Assembly (NCBI GenBank): GCA_005800255.1
Contig: SYGW01000002.1
Span: forward strand, 1-6,939
Length of the DNA: 6,939 bases
From: Nitrospiraceae bacterium
GTDB lineage: Bacteria; Nitrospirota; Nitrospiria; Nitrospirales; Nitrospiraceae
Direction of reading: 5' to 3'
Shown: positions 1-4,908 of the stretch, piece after piece
How positions within the stretch are numbered: the stretch's first letter is position 1
Layout: the number at the start of each line of letters is the position of its first letter
The notes under the pieces: model-generated
What the model was told of the DNA's origin: nothing
The model's database searches: none
What the model saw: the letters and a program-made list of their open reading frames with translations, nothing else
Program-made: the position numbers and the translations under genes

Positions 1-672
1 GGGCTCGACGATGGCGCCGGTTGGGCAGGCCTGAATGCAGAGGGTGCAGCTTCCGCAGAGGTCCGCGGCTGGTTCATCTGGTTCCAGATCCAGGGTCGTC
101 AGAATTTCTCCGAGCAGGAGCCAGGAGCCTGATTCGGCCGAGACGAGGTTGGAATGTTTGCCGATCCAGCCGAGGCCTGCCTGCTGGGCCCAGGCCTTTT
201 CCATGATCGGGCCTGTATCGACGTAGGATTTGGTGGTCCCGCCAGGCGCCAGGGCCGCGATCTTCGCTTCGAGTTGCGAGAGCCGCTGGCTCATGACCGT
301 ATGGTAGTCCTTCCCCCAGGCATAACGGGCAATGCGGCCTATGCCAGGCTGCTCGTTCGCGCGGTTGTCCGTGTAATAGTTCATCCCGACCGAGATCATC
401 GATCGACAGCCTGGCAAGACCAGTTGCGGATTACTTCGGCGAGCGGGATCGCGAGTCATCCAGCCCATCGTGCCGTAGTAGCCCAGCCTGAGCCATTCCG
501 TAAGGCGGCTGAATAAGAGCTGGAACAGCGGGGTGGCGGGGCCAGGGGGGATGGAAGAGTCAGGCTGAGGGCTGAAGGCTGAAGGCTGATTGCTGCCCGC
601 CACTCGGCTGATACCGACTGCGTCGAAGCCCAGCGAGAGGGCTTCGCGTTTGATGGCGTGAGCCAAAGACAT
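1..672 (-). CDS. queG: Epoxyqueuosine reductase QueG, N-terminal 224 residues (3' end outside window)
   Basis: QueG is the cobalamin- and iron-sulfur-dependent enzyme that reduces epoxyqueuosine to queuosine at the wobble base of tRNAs with GUN anticodons, in the cytoplasm. Visible in the translation: a YGTMGWMTRDPARR segment (residues 66-79), the VDTGP motif (151-155) whose Asp is the proposed catalytic acid in the family, the GLGWIGKHSN segment (167-175), and the first ferredoxin-type cluster, with Cys206, Cys209, Cys212 and Cys216 as CxxCxxCxxxCP. The family is usually about 310-390 residues, so the second cluster and the C-terminus lie outside the window. The ATG at 672 is four bases beyond the TAG (677-675) of the upstream small gene (TAG-CC-ATG). 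It has no clear Shine-Dalgarno sequence, which suggests translational coupling. Residues 22-60 are about 24 longer than I expect from E. coli QueG; this extra stretch is Pro/Ser-rich and is encoded partly by a seven-base tandem repeat. Confidence 0.93.
   Translation of the reverse strand, partial: MSLAHAIKREALSLGFDAVGISRVAGSNQPSAFSPQPDSSIPPGPATPLFQLLFSRLTEWLRLGYYGTMGWMTRDPARRSNPQLVLPGCRSMISVGMNYYTDNRANEQPGIGRIARYAWGKDYHTVMSQRLSQLEAKIAALAPGGTTKSYVDTGPIMEKAWAQQAGLGWIGKHSNLVSAESGSWLLLGEILTTLDLEPDEPAADLCGSCTLCIQACPTGAIVEP
563..590. repeat. Four tandem heptamers (GGCTGAR-like) inside queG
   Basis: Four consecutive seven-base units are visible: GGCTGAG (563-569), GGCTGAA (570-576), GGCTGAA (577-583) and GGCTGAT (584-590). 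They encode about residues 28-37 of QueG, in a Ser/Pro/Gln-rich insertion between the N-terminal strand and the conserved YGTMGWM region. Seven is not a multiple of three, so gain or loss of one unit would shift the reading frame. Confidence 0.85.
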
Positions 673-674
673 GG

Positions 675-1040
675 CTAGTGGGCTTGTTGGGAGCAGTCAA
701 ATCGGACAATAAACTGGACCGAGCAATGGTCGGATTTGCAGCGGCCGCAGGAGCCGGTGATTTTGGTTTTCCAGTCCGTGGCTTTGTCGTCGAATCGGCA
801 GAAGGTTTTGCCGCCCTTGGAGATGGTCGTCCAGGGCTTGTCTGTGCCTGGGACATTGGCCACGAGGCAGCCGGTGGGGAAGGGGACGTGACAGTTTTGC
901 GAGGCCTCTCCCTTGGCCATCCCGAAGCTGCACGATTGTTCCGTGGTGGCGGTCGACTCGGAGAGCGATTGTGCCTGAGCCTCTGAGGATAAGCTCCAGA
1001 GGCCGATGAGCATGAACAATATGAGGGGCCAACGTGTCAT
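675..1040 (-). CDS. Secreted eight-cysteine small protein, function unknown
   Basis: I do not recognise a family. The 121-residue product starts with a clear export signal (MTRWP then a hydrophobic stretch to about residue 17, with likely cleavage after AQA at 23). The mature part has eight cysteines (37, 50, 58, 81, 98, 101, 106, 116), an even number suited to four disulfides or to metal binding. They include a CGRC pair (98-101) and Cys106 five residues on. The frame stays open to a start at 1082, but I prefer the ATG at 1040: the signal peptide begins there, AGGA lies eight bases upstream, and a promoter-like element would place transcription start at about 1041. The stop codon is two bases before the queG start, so the two genes are probably cotranscribed. 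Likely location is the periplasm or outside the cell. A functional link to queuosine synthesis is not expected and may be only positional. Confidence 0.72.
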   Translation of the reverse strand: MTRWPLILFMLIGLWSLSSEAQAQSLSESTATTEQSCSFGMAKGEASQNCHVPFPTGCLVANVPGTDKPWTTISKGGKTFCRFDDKATDWKTKITGSCGRCKSDHCSVQFIVRFDCSQQAH

Positions 1041-1047
1041 GACGTGC

Positions 1048-1078
1048 ATCCTAGCACAGAGGCATTTAGACGCGTCAA
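1048..1078 (-). promoter_or_regulatory. Candidate promoter for the cysteine-rich gene and queG
   Basis: On the minus strand TTGACG (1078-1073) is followed after 19 bases by TAGGAT (1053-1048), which is preceded by TG and one base, an extended -10 arrangement. The 19-base spacer is long. Transcription would begin near 1041, one base before the ATG at 1040. The AGGA inside the -10 box could instead be a ribosome binding site, and both readings cannot hold for the same transcript. Confidence 0.35.
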
Positions 1079-1093
1079 TCACGTTTCGACTTG

Positions 1094-1220
1094 GCGGGAT
1101 GCTGAAAAATCCCCCCAGCGTCGTTCTCGGCTCGCAAGAATCCTCAACGTACCCCGAGGGTACGCCTCCGGTTCTTGCTCCGCCTGCGGCCTTGCTGGAT
1201 GGCCTTTTTGAGCATCCCGC
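1094..1220. repeat. Folded dispersed repeat, copy 1
   Basis: This is a 127-bp element with imperfect terminal inverted repeats. The first 17 bases (GCGGGATGCTGAAAAAT) match the reverse complement of the last 17 at 15 positions. Nested inside are CCAGC (1115-1119) against GCTGG (1194-1198), CAAGAA (1135-1140) against TTCTTG (1172-1177), and a perfect seven-base hairpin CGTACCC/GGGTACG (1148-1154 and 1158-1164) with a CGA loop. Long identical blocks are shared with copy 2 at 3112-3235. It has no coding potential. It sits in the spacer between the divergent genes at 1040 and 1330. I recall similar sequences between genes in Nitrospira, but could not check this. Confidence 0.85.
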
Positions 1221-1237
1221 TAGAGTGCTCTCTCTCT

Positions 1238-1254
1238 GTCTATCATGGATAGAC
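1238..1254. promoter_or_regulatory. Perfect 7-3-7 inverted repeat, possible operator
   Basis: GTCTATC (1238-1244) and GATAGAC (1248-1254) are perfect reverse complements around ATG. The repeat lies about 40 bases upstream of the putative -35 of the gene starting at 1330 and just after a CT-rich run. Its right arm overlaps a second possible stem (GACTGCC at 1252-1258 with GGTAGTC at 1264-1270, including one G-T pair), so the two folds would be mutually exclusive in RNA. A repressor or activator site is possible, as is chance. Confidence 0.35.
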
Positions 1255-1294
1255 TGCCGTGGTGGTAGTCAGTGAAATAGTTTTTCGCATCCCA

Positions 1295-1323
1295 TTAGTA
1301 CTGACCAGACTCTTATGTATAAT
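1295..1323 (+). promoter_or_regulatory. Candidate promoter of the SRPBCC gene, predicted leaderless start
   Basis: A perfect TATAAT lies at 1318-1323. A weak -35 (TTAGTA, 1295-1300) stands 17 bases upstream. The expected transcription start, seven bases after the -10, is 1330, exactly the A of an in-frame ATG. This excludes the upstream ATG at 1315 if the promoter is real. Confidence 0.45.
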
Positions 1324-1329
1324 CGAGAT

Positions 1330-1890
1330 ATGTTGTGGCGCGAGCTGATTGTCATGGGTTGTCTATTGTTCGGCTGGTCAGGCTGGAGCCATGCGGCTGA
1401 GCCGGGCATGCTGGAGGTTCGGACGGAACCGACCGGTGGCGTGAAGGCGACGGCCACAGTCTTCTTTCCCGCTCCTGTTCCGGTGGTCCAGGCGATCCTC
1501 ATCGATTATGCCCATTGGCCAGCATTGTTCGATGTGCGGACGAGGATTGCCGACTTGAGCGTCCAGGATGGAGTCACCAGGCTGGATGTGCGGATCGTCC
1601 ATGCCCTGTTGCCGGGGGAACGGCGGTTGGTGACGGAGTCGCGGACGCTGCCGAACGGAGAGTTGTTGTCCGATCTGAAAGGCGGAGATTTCACCCGCTA
1701 TCATCGCCGGTGGAAACTGACGCCGGTCGAGGGGGGCACGCAGACTCATGCCGAGTTCGAACTGTCCGTTGAGATCGAGTCGGTGGTGCCGGACTGGCTT
1801 GTCGCAGTGGCGATGAAACGGGATTTGGAGGCGCATTTTCGAATCGTGAAGGACAAGGCACTCGCGCAGGTGCAGCAGTCGGGGAGATGA
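1330..1890 (+). CDS. Exported SRPBCC (START-like) fold protein
   Basis: The 186-residue product begins with a short signal sequence (MLWREL, then a hydrophobic run to about residue 17, with possible cleavage near SHA at 20-22). The body resembles the polyketide cyclase/COQ10 branch of the SRPBCC superfamily: a first strand (ATATVFFPAP, about 40-49), the helix and loop VVQAILIDYAHWPALFD (52-68), alternating strands to about 150, and a long C-terminal helix (about 154-182) that would close the cavity. Such folds bind hydrophobic ligands; the ligand here is unknown and no catalytic residues can be named. I chose the ATG at 1330 because TATAAT at 1318-1323 points to it. ATGs at 1315 and 1354 are alternatives, though from 1354 the signal sequence would lose its positive charge. 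The gene ends 34 bases before the convergent thiI stop, and I see no terminator hairpin between them. Confidence 0.8.
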   Translation: MLWRELIVMGCLLFGWSGWSHAAEPGMLEVRTEPTGGVKATATVFFPAPVPVVQAILIDYAHWPALFDVRTRIADLSVQDGVTRLDVRIVHALLPGERRLVTESRTLPNGELLSDLKGGDFTRYHRRWKLTPVEGGTQTHAEFELSVEIESVVPDWLVAVAMKRDLEAHFRIVKDKALAQVQQSGR

Positions 1891-1924
1891 GCGGATGGCT
1901 GACGAACCGTCCTCTTGCAGGCTG

Positions 1925-3103
1925 CTACTGGGGGAAGGTGAATTGGGAGAGCTCAGCCTTGTCGAGACCCTGTTTCACCAGCGCGTCGATGTTGAACAGC
2001 TGTTCGATTCTCAGAATGTCCTCGAGCCTGGTTTTCGTGCTGGGGTGGGGCGGGGTGAAGAGCGAGCAGCAGTCTTGATCCGGCTCGATCGAGATGGCGA
2101 AGCTGCCGATCTGTTCGGCTTGGTCGGTGATCTCCAGCTTGTCCATGCCGATGAGCGGGCGTAAGAGAGGCAACTCTGCCGCTTCTTCGATGACCGTCAG
2201 GTTCTCCGGCGTCTGTGAGGCCACTTGCCCCAAACTATCGCCCGTGACCAGTCCCCAGCAATGTTCTTGTTTGGCTAGCTCCTGCGCAATACGGATCATG
2301 ACGCGCCGGTAGAGCACCACGCGATAGGGGGCCGTGGCGCTCGCCACAATGTCCCGTTGAATCTCGCCGAACGGAACGACGTAGAGTTTCGACGTGTATT
2401 GATGGGCCGTGAGGAGCTGTACCAGTTCCCGCACCTTTTCCTCCGAGGCGCGGCTTACGAGGGGGCGGCCGGAGAAATGGACGAAGAGAGCCCGGCAGCC
2501 TCGCTTCATCATGCGGTAGGCTGCGACCGGCGAATCGATTCCTCCGGAGATCAAACAGGCGACCTTTCCGCTGACCCCCACCGGCATGCCGCCCGGCCCC
2601 TGAATCTTGCGGATCGAGTAGTAGGCCTCTTTGGAGAGCAGTTCGAGATAGACCGTGAGGTCGGGATCTTTCAGGCTGACTGTTTTGCTGGTTGCGTCAC
2701 AGACCGCGGCACCGACGTCCCGCGCGACTTCCATAGAAGTGAGCGTTAAGCGTTTGTCGGCCCGTTTCGCCGAGACGCGAAAGGTGGAAAAGGATTCTGA
2801 CCGGAGCGATTTGACAACCGCCTGGCTGAGCGCTCCCAGGTCCGGATGGGCCAAGTCGAGCGGCAGCCCATGGGCGAGCGAAAAGTTGGCGATCCCGAAG
2901 ACTTTGGTGAGCCGCTCAATGATGGTCTGGTCCGGAATCCCGTCTGGCAGCACCACGCGAATCCGGCTGCGGAGATTCTCGACGCGTTTGACGCCGAGGT
3001 CCTTTAGCATCCATTGAATATTGTGCACGAGCCGCTCTTCGAAGTATTCCCGGTTGCGGCCCTTGAGGGCGATTTCGTGGTAGTGGACGATGGCGCAGCG
3101 CAT
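1925..3103 (-). CDS. thiI: tRNA 4-thiouridine sulfurtransferase ThiI, form without rhodanese domain
   Basis: ThiI adenylates U8 of tRNA and transfers persulfide sulfur to give 4-thiouridine. In many bacteria it also supplies sulfur for the thiamine thiazole. In the 392 residues I see an N-terminal ferredoxin-like region (about 1-75, with HEIALKGRNREYF at 9-21), a THUMP domain (about 76-170), and the PP-loop ATP pyrophosphatase domain with SGGIDSP (186-192), TGDSLGQVASQT (287-298) and DQDCCSLF (342-349). Cys345 or Cys346 corresponds to the conserved PP-loop-domain cysteine. The protein stops near residue 392, without the C-terminal rhodanese domain of the roughly 480-residue E. coli enzyme, so sulfur must come from a separate cysteine desulfurase or rhodanese. 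The ATG at 3103 is eight bases from the edge of repeat copy 2 and has no Shine-Dalgarno sequence. trxB lies upstream on the same strand. Confidence 0.95.
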   Translation of the reverse strand: MRCAIVHYHEIALKGRNREYFEERLVHNIQWMLKDLGVKRVENLRSRIRVVLPDGIPDQTIIERLTKVFGIANFSLAHGLPLDLAHPDLGALSQAVVKSLRSESFSTFRVSAKRADKRLTLTSMEVARDVGAAVCDATSKTVSLKDPDLTVYLELLSKEAYYSIRKIQGPGGMPVGVSGKVACLISGGIDSPVAAYRMMKRGCRALFVHFSGRPLVSRASEEKVRELVQLLTAHQYTSKLYVVPFGEIQRDIVASATAPYRVVLYRRVMIRIAQELAKQEHCWGLVTGDSLGQVASQTPENLTVIEEAAELPLLRPLIGMDKLEITDQAEQIGSFAISIEPDQDCCSLFTPPHPSTKTRLEDILRIEQLFNIDALVKQGLDKAELSQFTFPQ

Positions 3104-3111
3104 AATTTATT

Positions 3112-3235
3112 GGGATACTGAAAATGGCCGCCAACGTCGTTCTCGGCTCGACACAATCCTCAACGTACCCCTGAGGGTACGCCTCGGGCATGTGTCTCGC
3201 CTGCGGCCTTGTTGGTCGACCATTTTGAGCATCCC
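3112..3235. repeat. Folded dispersed repeat, copy 2
   Basis: This second copy of the element at 1094-1220, in the same orientation, fills most of the trxB-thiI gap. Terminal arms are GGGATACTGAAAATGG (3112-3127) against the complement of CCATTTTGAGCATCCC (3220-3235), with two mismatches. Inside are CCAAC/GTTGG (3131-3135, 3211-3215), ACACA/TGTGT (3151-3155, 3191-3195) and CGTACCC/GGGTACG (3164-3170, 3175-3181) with loop CTGA. Blocks identical to copy 1 include CGTCGTTCTCGGCTCG, AATCCTCAACGTACCCC and CGCCTGCGGCCTTG. Where the copies differ in the arms, pairing is kept. Confidence 0.87.
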
Positions 3236-3243
3236 GGGAGTAT

Positions 3244-4170
3244 TTAGAGGTTATGATTGCCCGATTCCAGAAATCGTTCGGCATCGATGGCGGCCATGCA
3301 GCCGGAGCCTGCTGCGGTGACGGCTTGGCGGTAGACCGAGTCCTGCACATCGCCTGCGGCGAAGACGCCTGGCACGCTTGTGGCGCTGCCCTCTGTCGAG
3401 CGGATGTAGCCCTTGGCATCCAGATCGACTTGGCCGTGAAAGAGCGCGGTGTTGGGGCGATGCCCGATCGCGACGAAAACACCGGCGCACGGCACCTCTG
3501 AGACCTTACCCGTTACGAGGTTCTTTACGTTCACGCCTGTCACCAGATCGGCGCCCCGAATATCTTCGACGGTGGAGTTCCAGAGGAAAGAAATTTTTTC
3601 ATTTTTCATCGCGCGATCCTGGAGGACCTTCGATGCGCGGAGTTTGTCGCGGCGGTGAATGACGGTGAGCTTGCTGGCGAACTTGGTGAGGAAGGTGGCT
3701 TCTTCCATCGCACTGTCGCCGCCGCCGACGACGATCAGCTCCTTGCCCTTGAAGAAGAATCCGTCGCAGGTGGCGCAGGTGGAGACGCCGTGCCCCGTGA
3801 GGCGCGCTTCGTTCTTTAACCCGATCTGAATGGCCGACGCGCCGGTCGCAATGATGAGGGTCTTGGTCTGGAGGGTCTGTTCGACGTCGACCGTGAGGGT
3901 GAAGGGCTTTCGCGCGAGCGTGACTTCTGTCACTTCGCCGGTCAGGAACTCCGTGCCGAATCGTTCCGCCTGCGCCCGCATTTCTTTCATCAGCTCCGGG
4001 CCCATGATGCCCTTGGCAAAACCCGGGTAGTTCTCGACCTCGGTCGTGGTGGTCAGTTGTCCGCCAGATTGCCAGCCCTCGATGAGCAGGGGGGAGAGAT
4101 TCGCCCTGGCTGCATAGATTGCAGCCGTGAGTCCGGCAGGTCCGGAGCCGATGATGACGACGTTGCGCAT
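3244..4170 (-). CDS. trxB: Thioredoxin reductase
   Basis: This FAD enzyme passes electrons from NADPH to thioredoxin in the cytoplasm. The 308-residue length is typical of the low-molecular-weight bacterial type. Visible motifs in order: the FAD-binding GSGPAG (8-13), GGQLTTTTEVENYPGF (36-51), the ATGA segment closing the first FAD half (108-111), the redox-active CATC (132-135), the NADPH-binding GGGDSAMEEA (149-158) with HRRDKLRAS (172-180), and the second FAD motif GVFAAGDVQD (268-277) followed by RQAVTAAGSGCMAA (281-294). The HRR signature favours NADPH over NADH. No good Shine-Dalgarno sequence precedes the ATG. The gene begins 51 bases after coaE ends, on the same strand, and is probably cotranscribed with it. 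Nothing is missing from the catalytic set. A ferredoxin/flavodoxin-NADP reductase paralogue is unlikely because CATC is intact. Confidence 0.95.
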   Translation of the reverse strand: MRNVVIIGSGPAGLTAAIYAARANLSPLLIEGWQSGGQLTTTTEVENYPGFAKGIMGPELMKEMRAQAERFGTEFLTGEVTEVTLARKPFTLTVDVEQTLQTKTLIIATGASAIQIGLKNEARLTGHGVSTCATCDGFFFKGKELIVVGGGDSAMEEATFLTKFASKLTVIHRRDKLRASKVLQDRAMKNEKISFLWNSTVEDIRGADLVTGVNVKNLVTGKVSEVPCAGVFVAIGHRPNTALFHGQVDLDAKGYIRSTEGSATSVPGVFAAGDVQDSVYRQAVTAAGSGCMAAIDAERFLESGNHNL

Positions 4171-4221
4171 GGCGAAAACTTAACACAGGGGGCGGAGGGA
4201 ATGCACGGAGCAGGCGGGGCG

Positions 4222-4824
4222 TTACGCGAGCAGGCGCAGGCATTTGAATAACTGGCCGACGTGCTTGCGGAGGGTCGGACGGGGGAGGGTTCCATTCAGC
4301 ACGTGGTCTGCTCGCCAGACTTTCTGGGCCAAGGGCATTTGGCTATTGATGCGGTGCAGGGCGTCGGCGCGGGAGAGGCCGTTTCGTTTTTTGAGACGGG
4401 AAATCTGGGTCGGTCGATCCGCTGTGACGACGATGGTCGTATCGACTCGCTTGTCGATGCCGGCTTCGAAGAGCAGGGGTACATCGTAAATCACCACGGC
4501 ATGAGGATCTTGTCGTGCGGCCTGTCTCGTCAGTCTGGCTTGCTCGCGCGCGACGCGGGGATGGATGATGGATTCCAGCGCCCGCCGTTTGGCAGGATGG
4601 CGAAAGACGATGGCTCCGAGCATGTGGCGGTTGAGGCTGCGGTCAGGACTGAGGACGGTATTACCGAACGTTTTGACGATGGCCCGCCAGGCCGGTTTGC
4701 CCGGTTCGACGACCTGCCGCGCCAGCAGGTCGGCATCGATCACGATCGCGCCGCATTGCTGGAACATCTTGGCGACGGTGCTTTTGCCGGTCGCGACGCC
4801 GCCTGTGAGGCCGATCACAATCAT
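4222..4824 (-). CDS. coaE: Dephospho-CoA kinase
   Basis: CoaE phosphorylates the 3'-hydroxyl of dephospho-CoA with ATP, the last step of coenzyme A synthesis. From the ATG at 4824 the product is 200 residues, the usual size. It shows the P-loop GLTGGVATGKST (5-16), the DADLLARQVVEPG segment, the HP of the substrate region (SIIHPRV), VIYDVPLLFEAG (the conserved DVPLL(F/L)E motif), and the lid-type SRLKKRNGLS. An in-frame GTG at 4842 would add six residues. I reject it because the family normally starts MIVIGLTGG and the predicted transcription start lies at 4826, downstream of the GTG. No Shine-Dalgarno sequence precedes the ATG, consistent with an almost leaderless mRNA. The gene heads the coaE-trxB-thiI group and diverges from the beta-helix gene. 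Confidence 0.95.
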   Translation of the reverse strand: MIVIGLTGGVATGKSTVAKMFQQCGAIVIDADLLARQVVEPGKPAWRAIVKTFGNTVLSPDRSLNRHMLGAIVFRHPAKRRALESIIHPRVAREQARLTRQAARQDPHAVVIYDVPLLFEAGIDKRVDTTIVVTADRPTQISRLKKRNGLSRADALHRINSQMPLAQKVWRADHVLNGTLPRPTLRKHVGQLFKCLRLLA

Positions 4825-4832
4825 GGGGGCGG

Positions 4833-4861
4833 AGCATAGCACGCGGATGTGCGCCTCACAA
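4833..4861 (-). promoter_or_regulatory. Candidate promoter of coaE (and trxB, thiI)
   Basis: On the minus strand TTGTGA (4861-4856) is separated by 17 bases from TATGCT (4838-4833), which is preceded by TGC as in extended -10 promoters. Start of transcription would be near 4826, leaving about two bases before the ATG at 4824. It stands back to back with the candidate promoter at 4872-4899, the two -35 boxes being ten bases apart. Confidence 0.5.
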
Positions 4862-4871
4862 TAAACCGCAA

Positions 4872-4899
4872 TTGACTTCTAGAGGGGCTGGCCTGTAAG
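4872..4899 (+). promoter_or_regulatory. Candidate promoter of the beta-helix gene
   Basis: TTGACT (4872-4877) is followed after 16 bases by TGTAAG (4894-4899), which matches the -10 consensus at four positions. The predicted transcription start near 4906 is three bases from the ATG at 4909. AAGAG (4897-4901) could alternatively serve as a weak ribosome binding site on a transcript starting further upstream. Confidence 0.4.
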
Positions 4900-4908
4900 A
4901 GTTTCTCC

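Noticed and set aside
21..516. Plus-strand open frames over the left end
   Set aside because: They are antisense to queG, whose translation carries clear family motifs and an iron-sulfur cluster.
1041..1082. Longer start for the cysteine-rich protein at 1082
   Set aside because: The signal peptide begins at 1040; the 14 extra residues would precede it, and the predicted promoter lies inside them.
1094..1220. Rho-independent terminator reading of repeat copy 1
   Set aside because: The T-run lies inside the right arm, not after a hairpin, and the same architecture recurs as a whole element at 3112-3235.
1330..1362. Lipoprotein signal in the SRPBCC protein (VMGC)
   Set aside because: The cysteine is at residue 11, the hydrophobic core continues past it, and Met at -2 is atypical for a lipobox.
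1860..1930. Terminator between the SRPBCC gene and thiI
   Set aside because: Only weak CAGCAG/CTGCTA pairing exists and there is no T-run on either strand.
1887..3017. Several plus-strand frames of 63-130 residues
   Set aside because: They lie wholly antisense to thiI, lack ribosome sites and show no recognisable domains.
3599..4243. A 214-residue minus-strand frame
   Set aside because: It is an out-of-phase shadow of trxB, rich in Arg/His/Pro as expected from reading a GC-rich gene in the wrong frame.
4261..4839. A 192-residue plus-strand frame
   Set aside because: It is the antisense of coaE, which has an intact P-loop and DVPLLFE motif; no independent evidence supports it.
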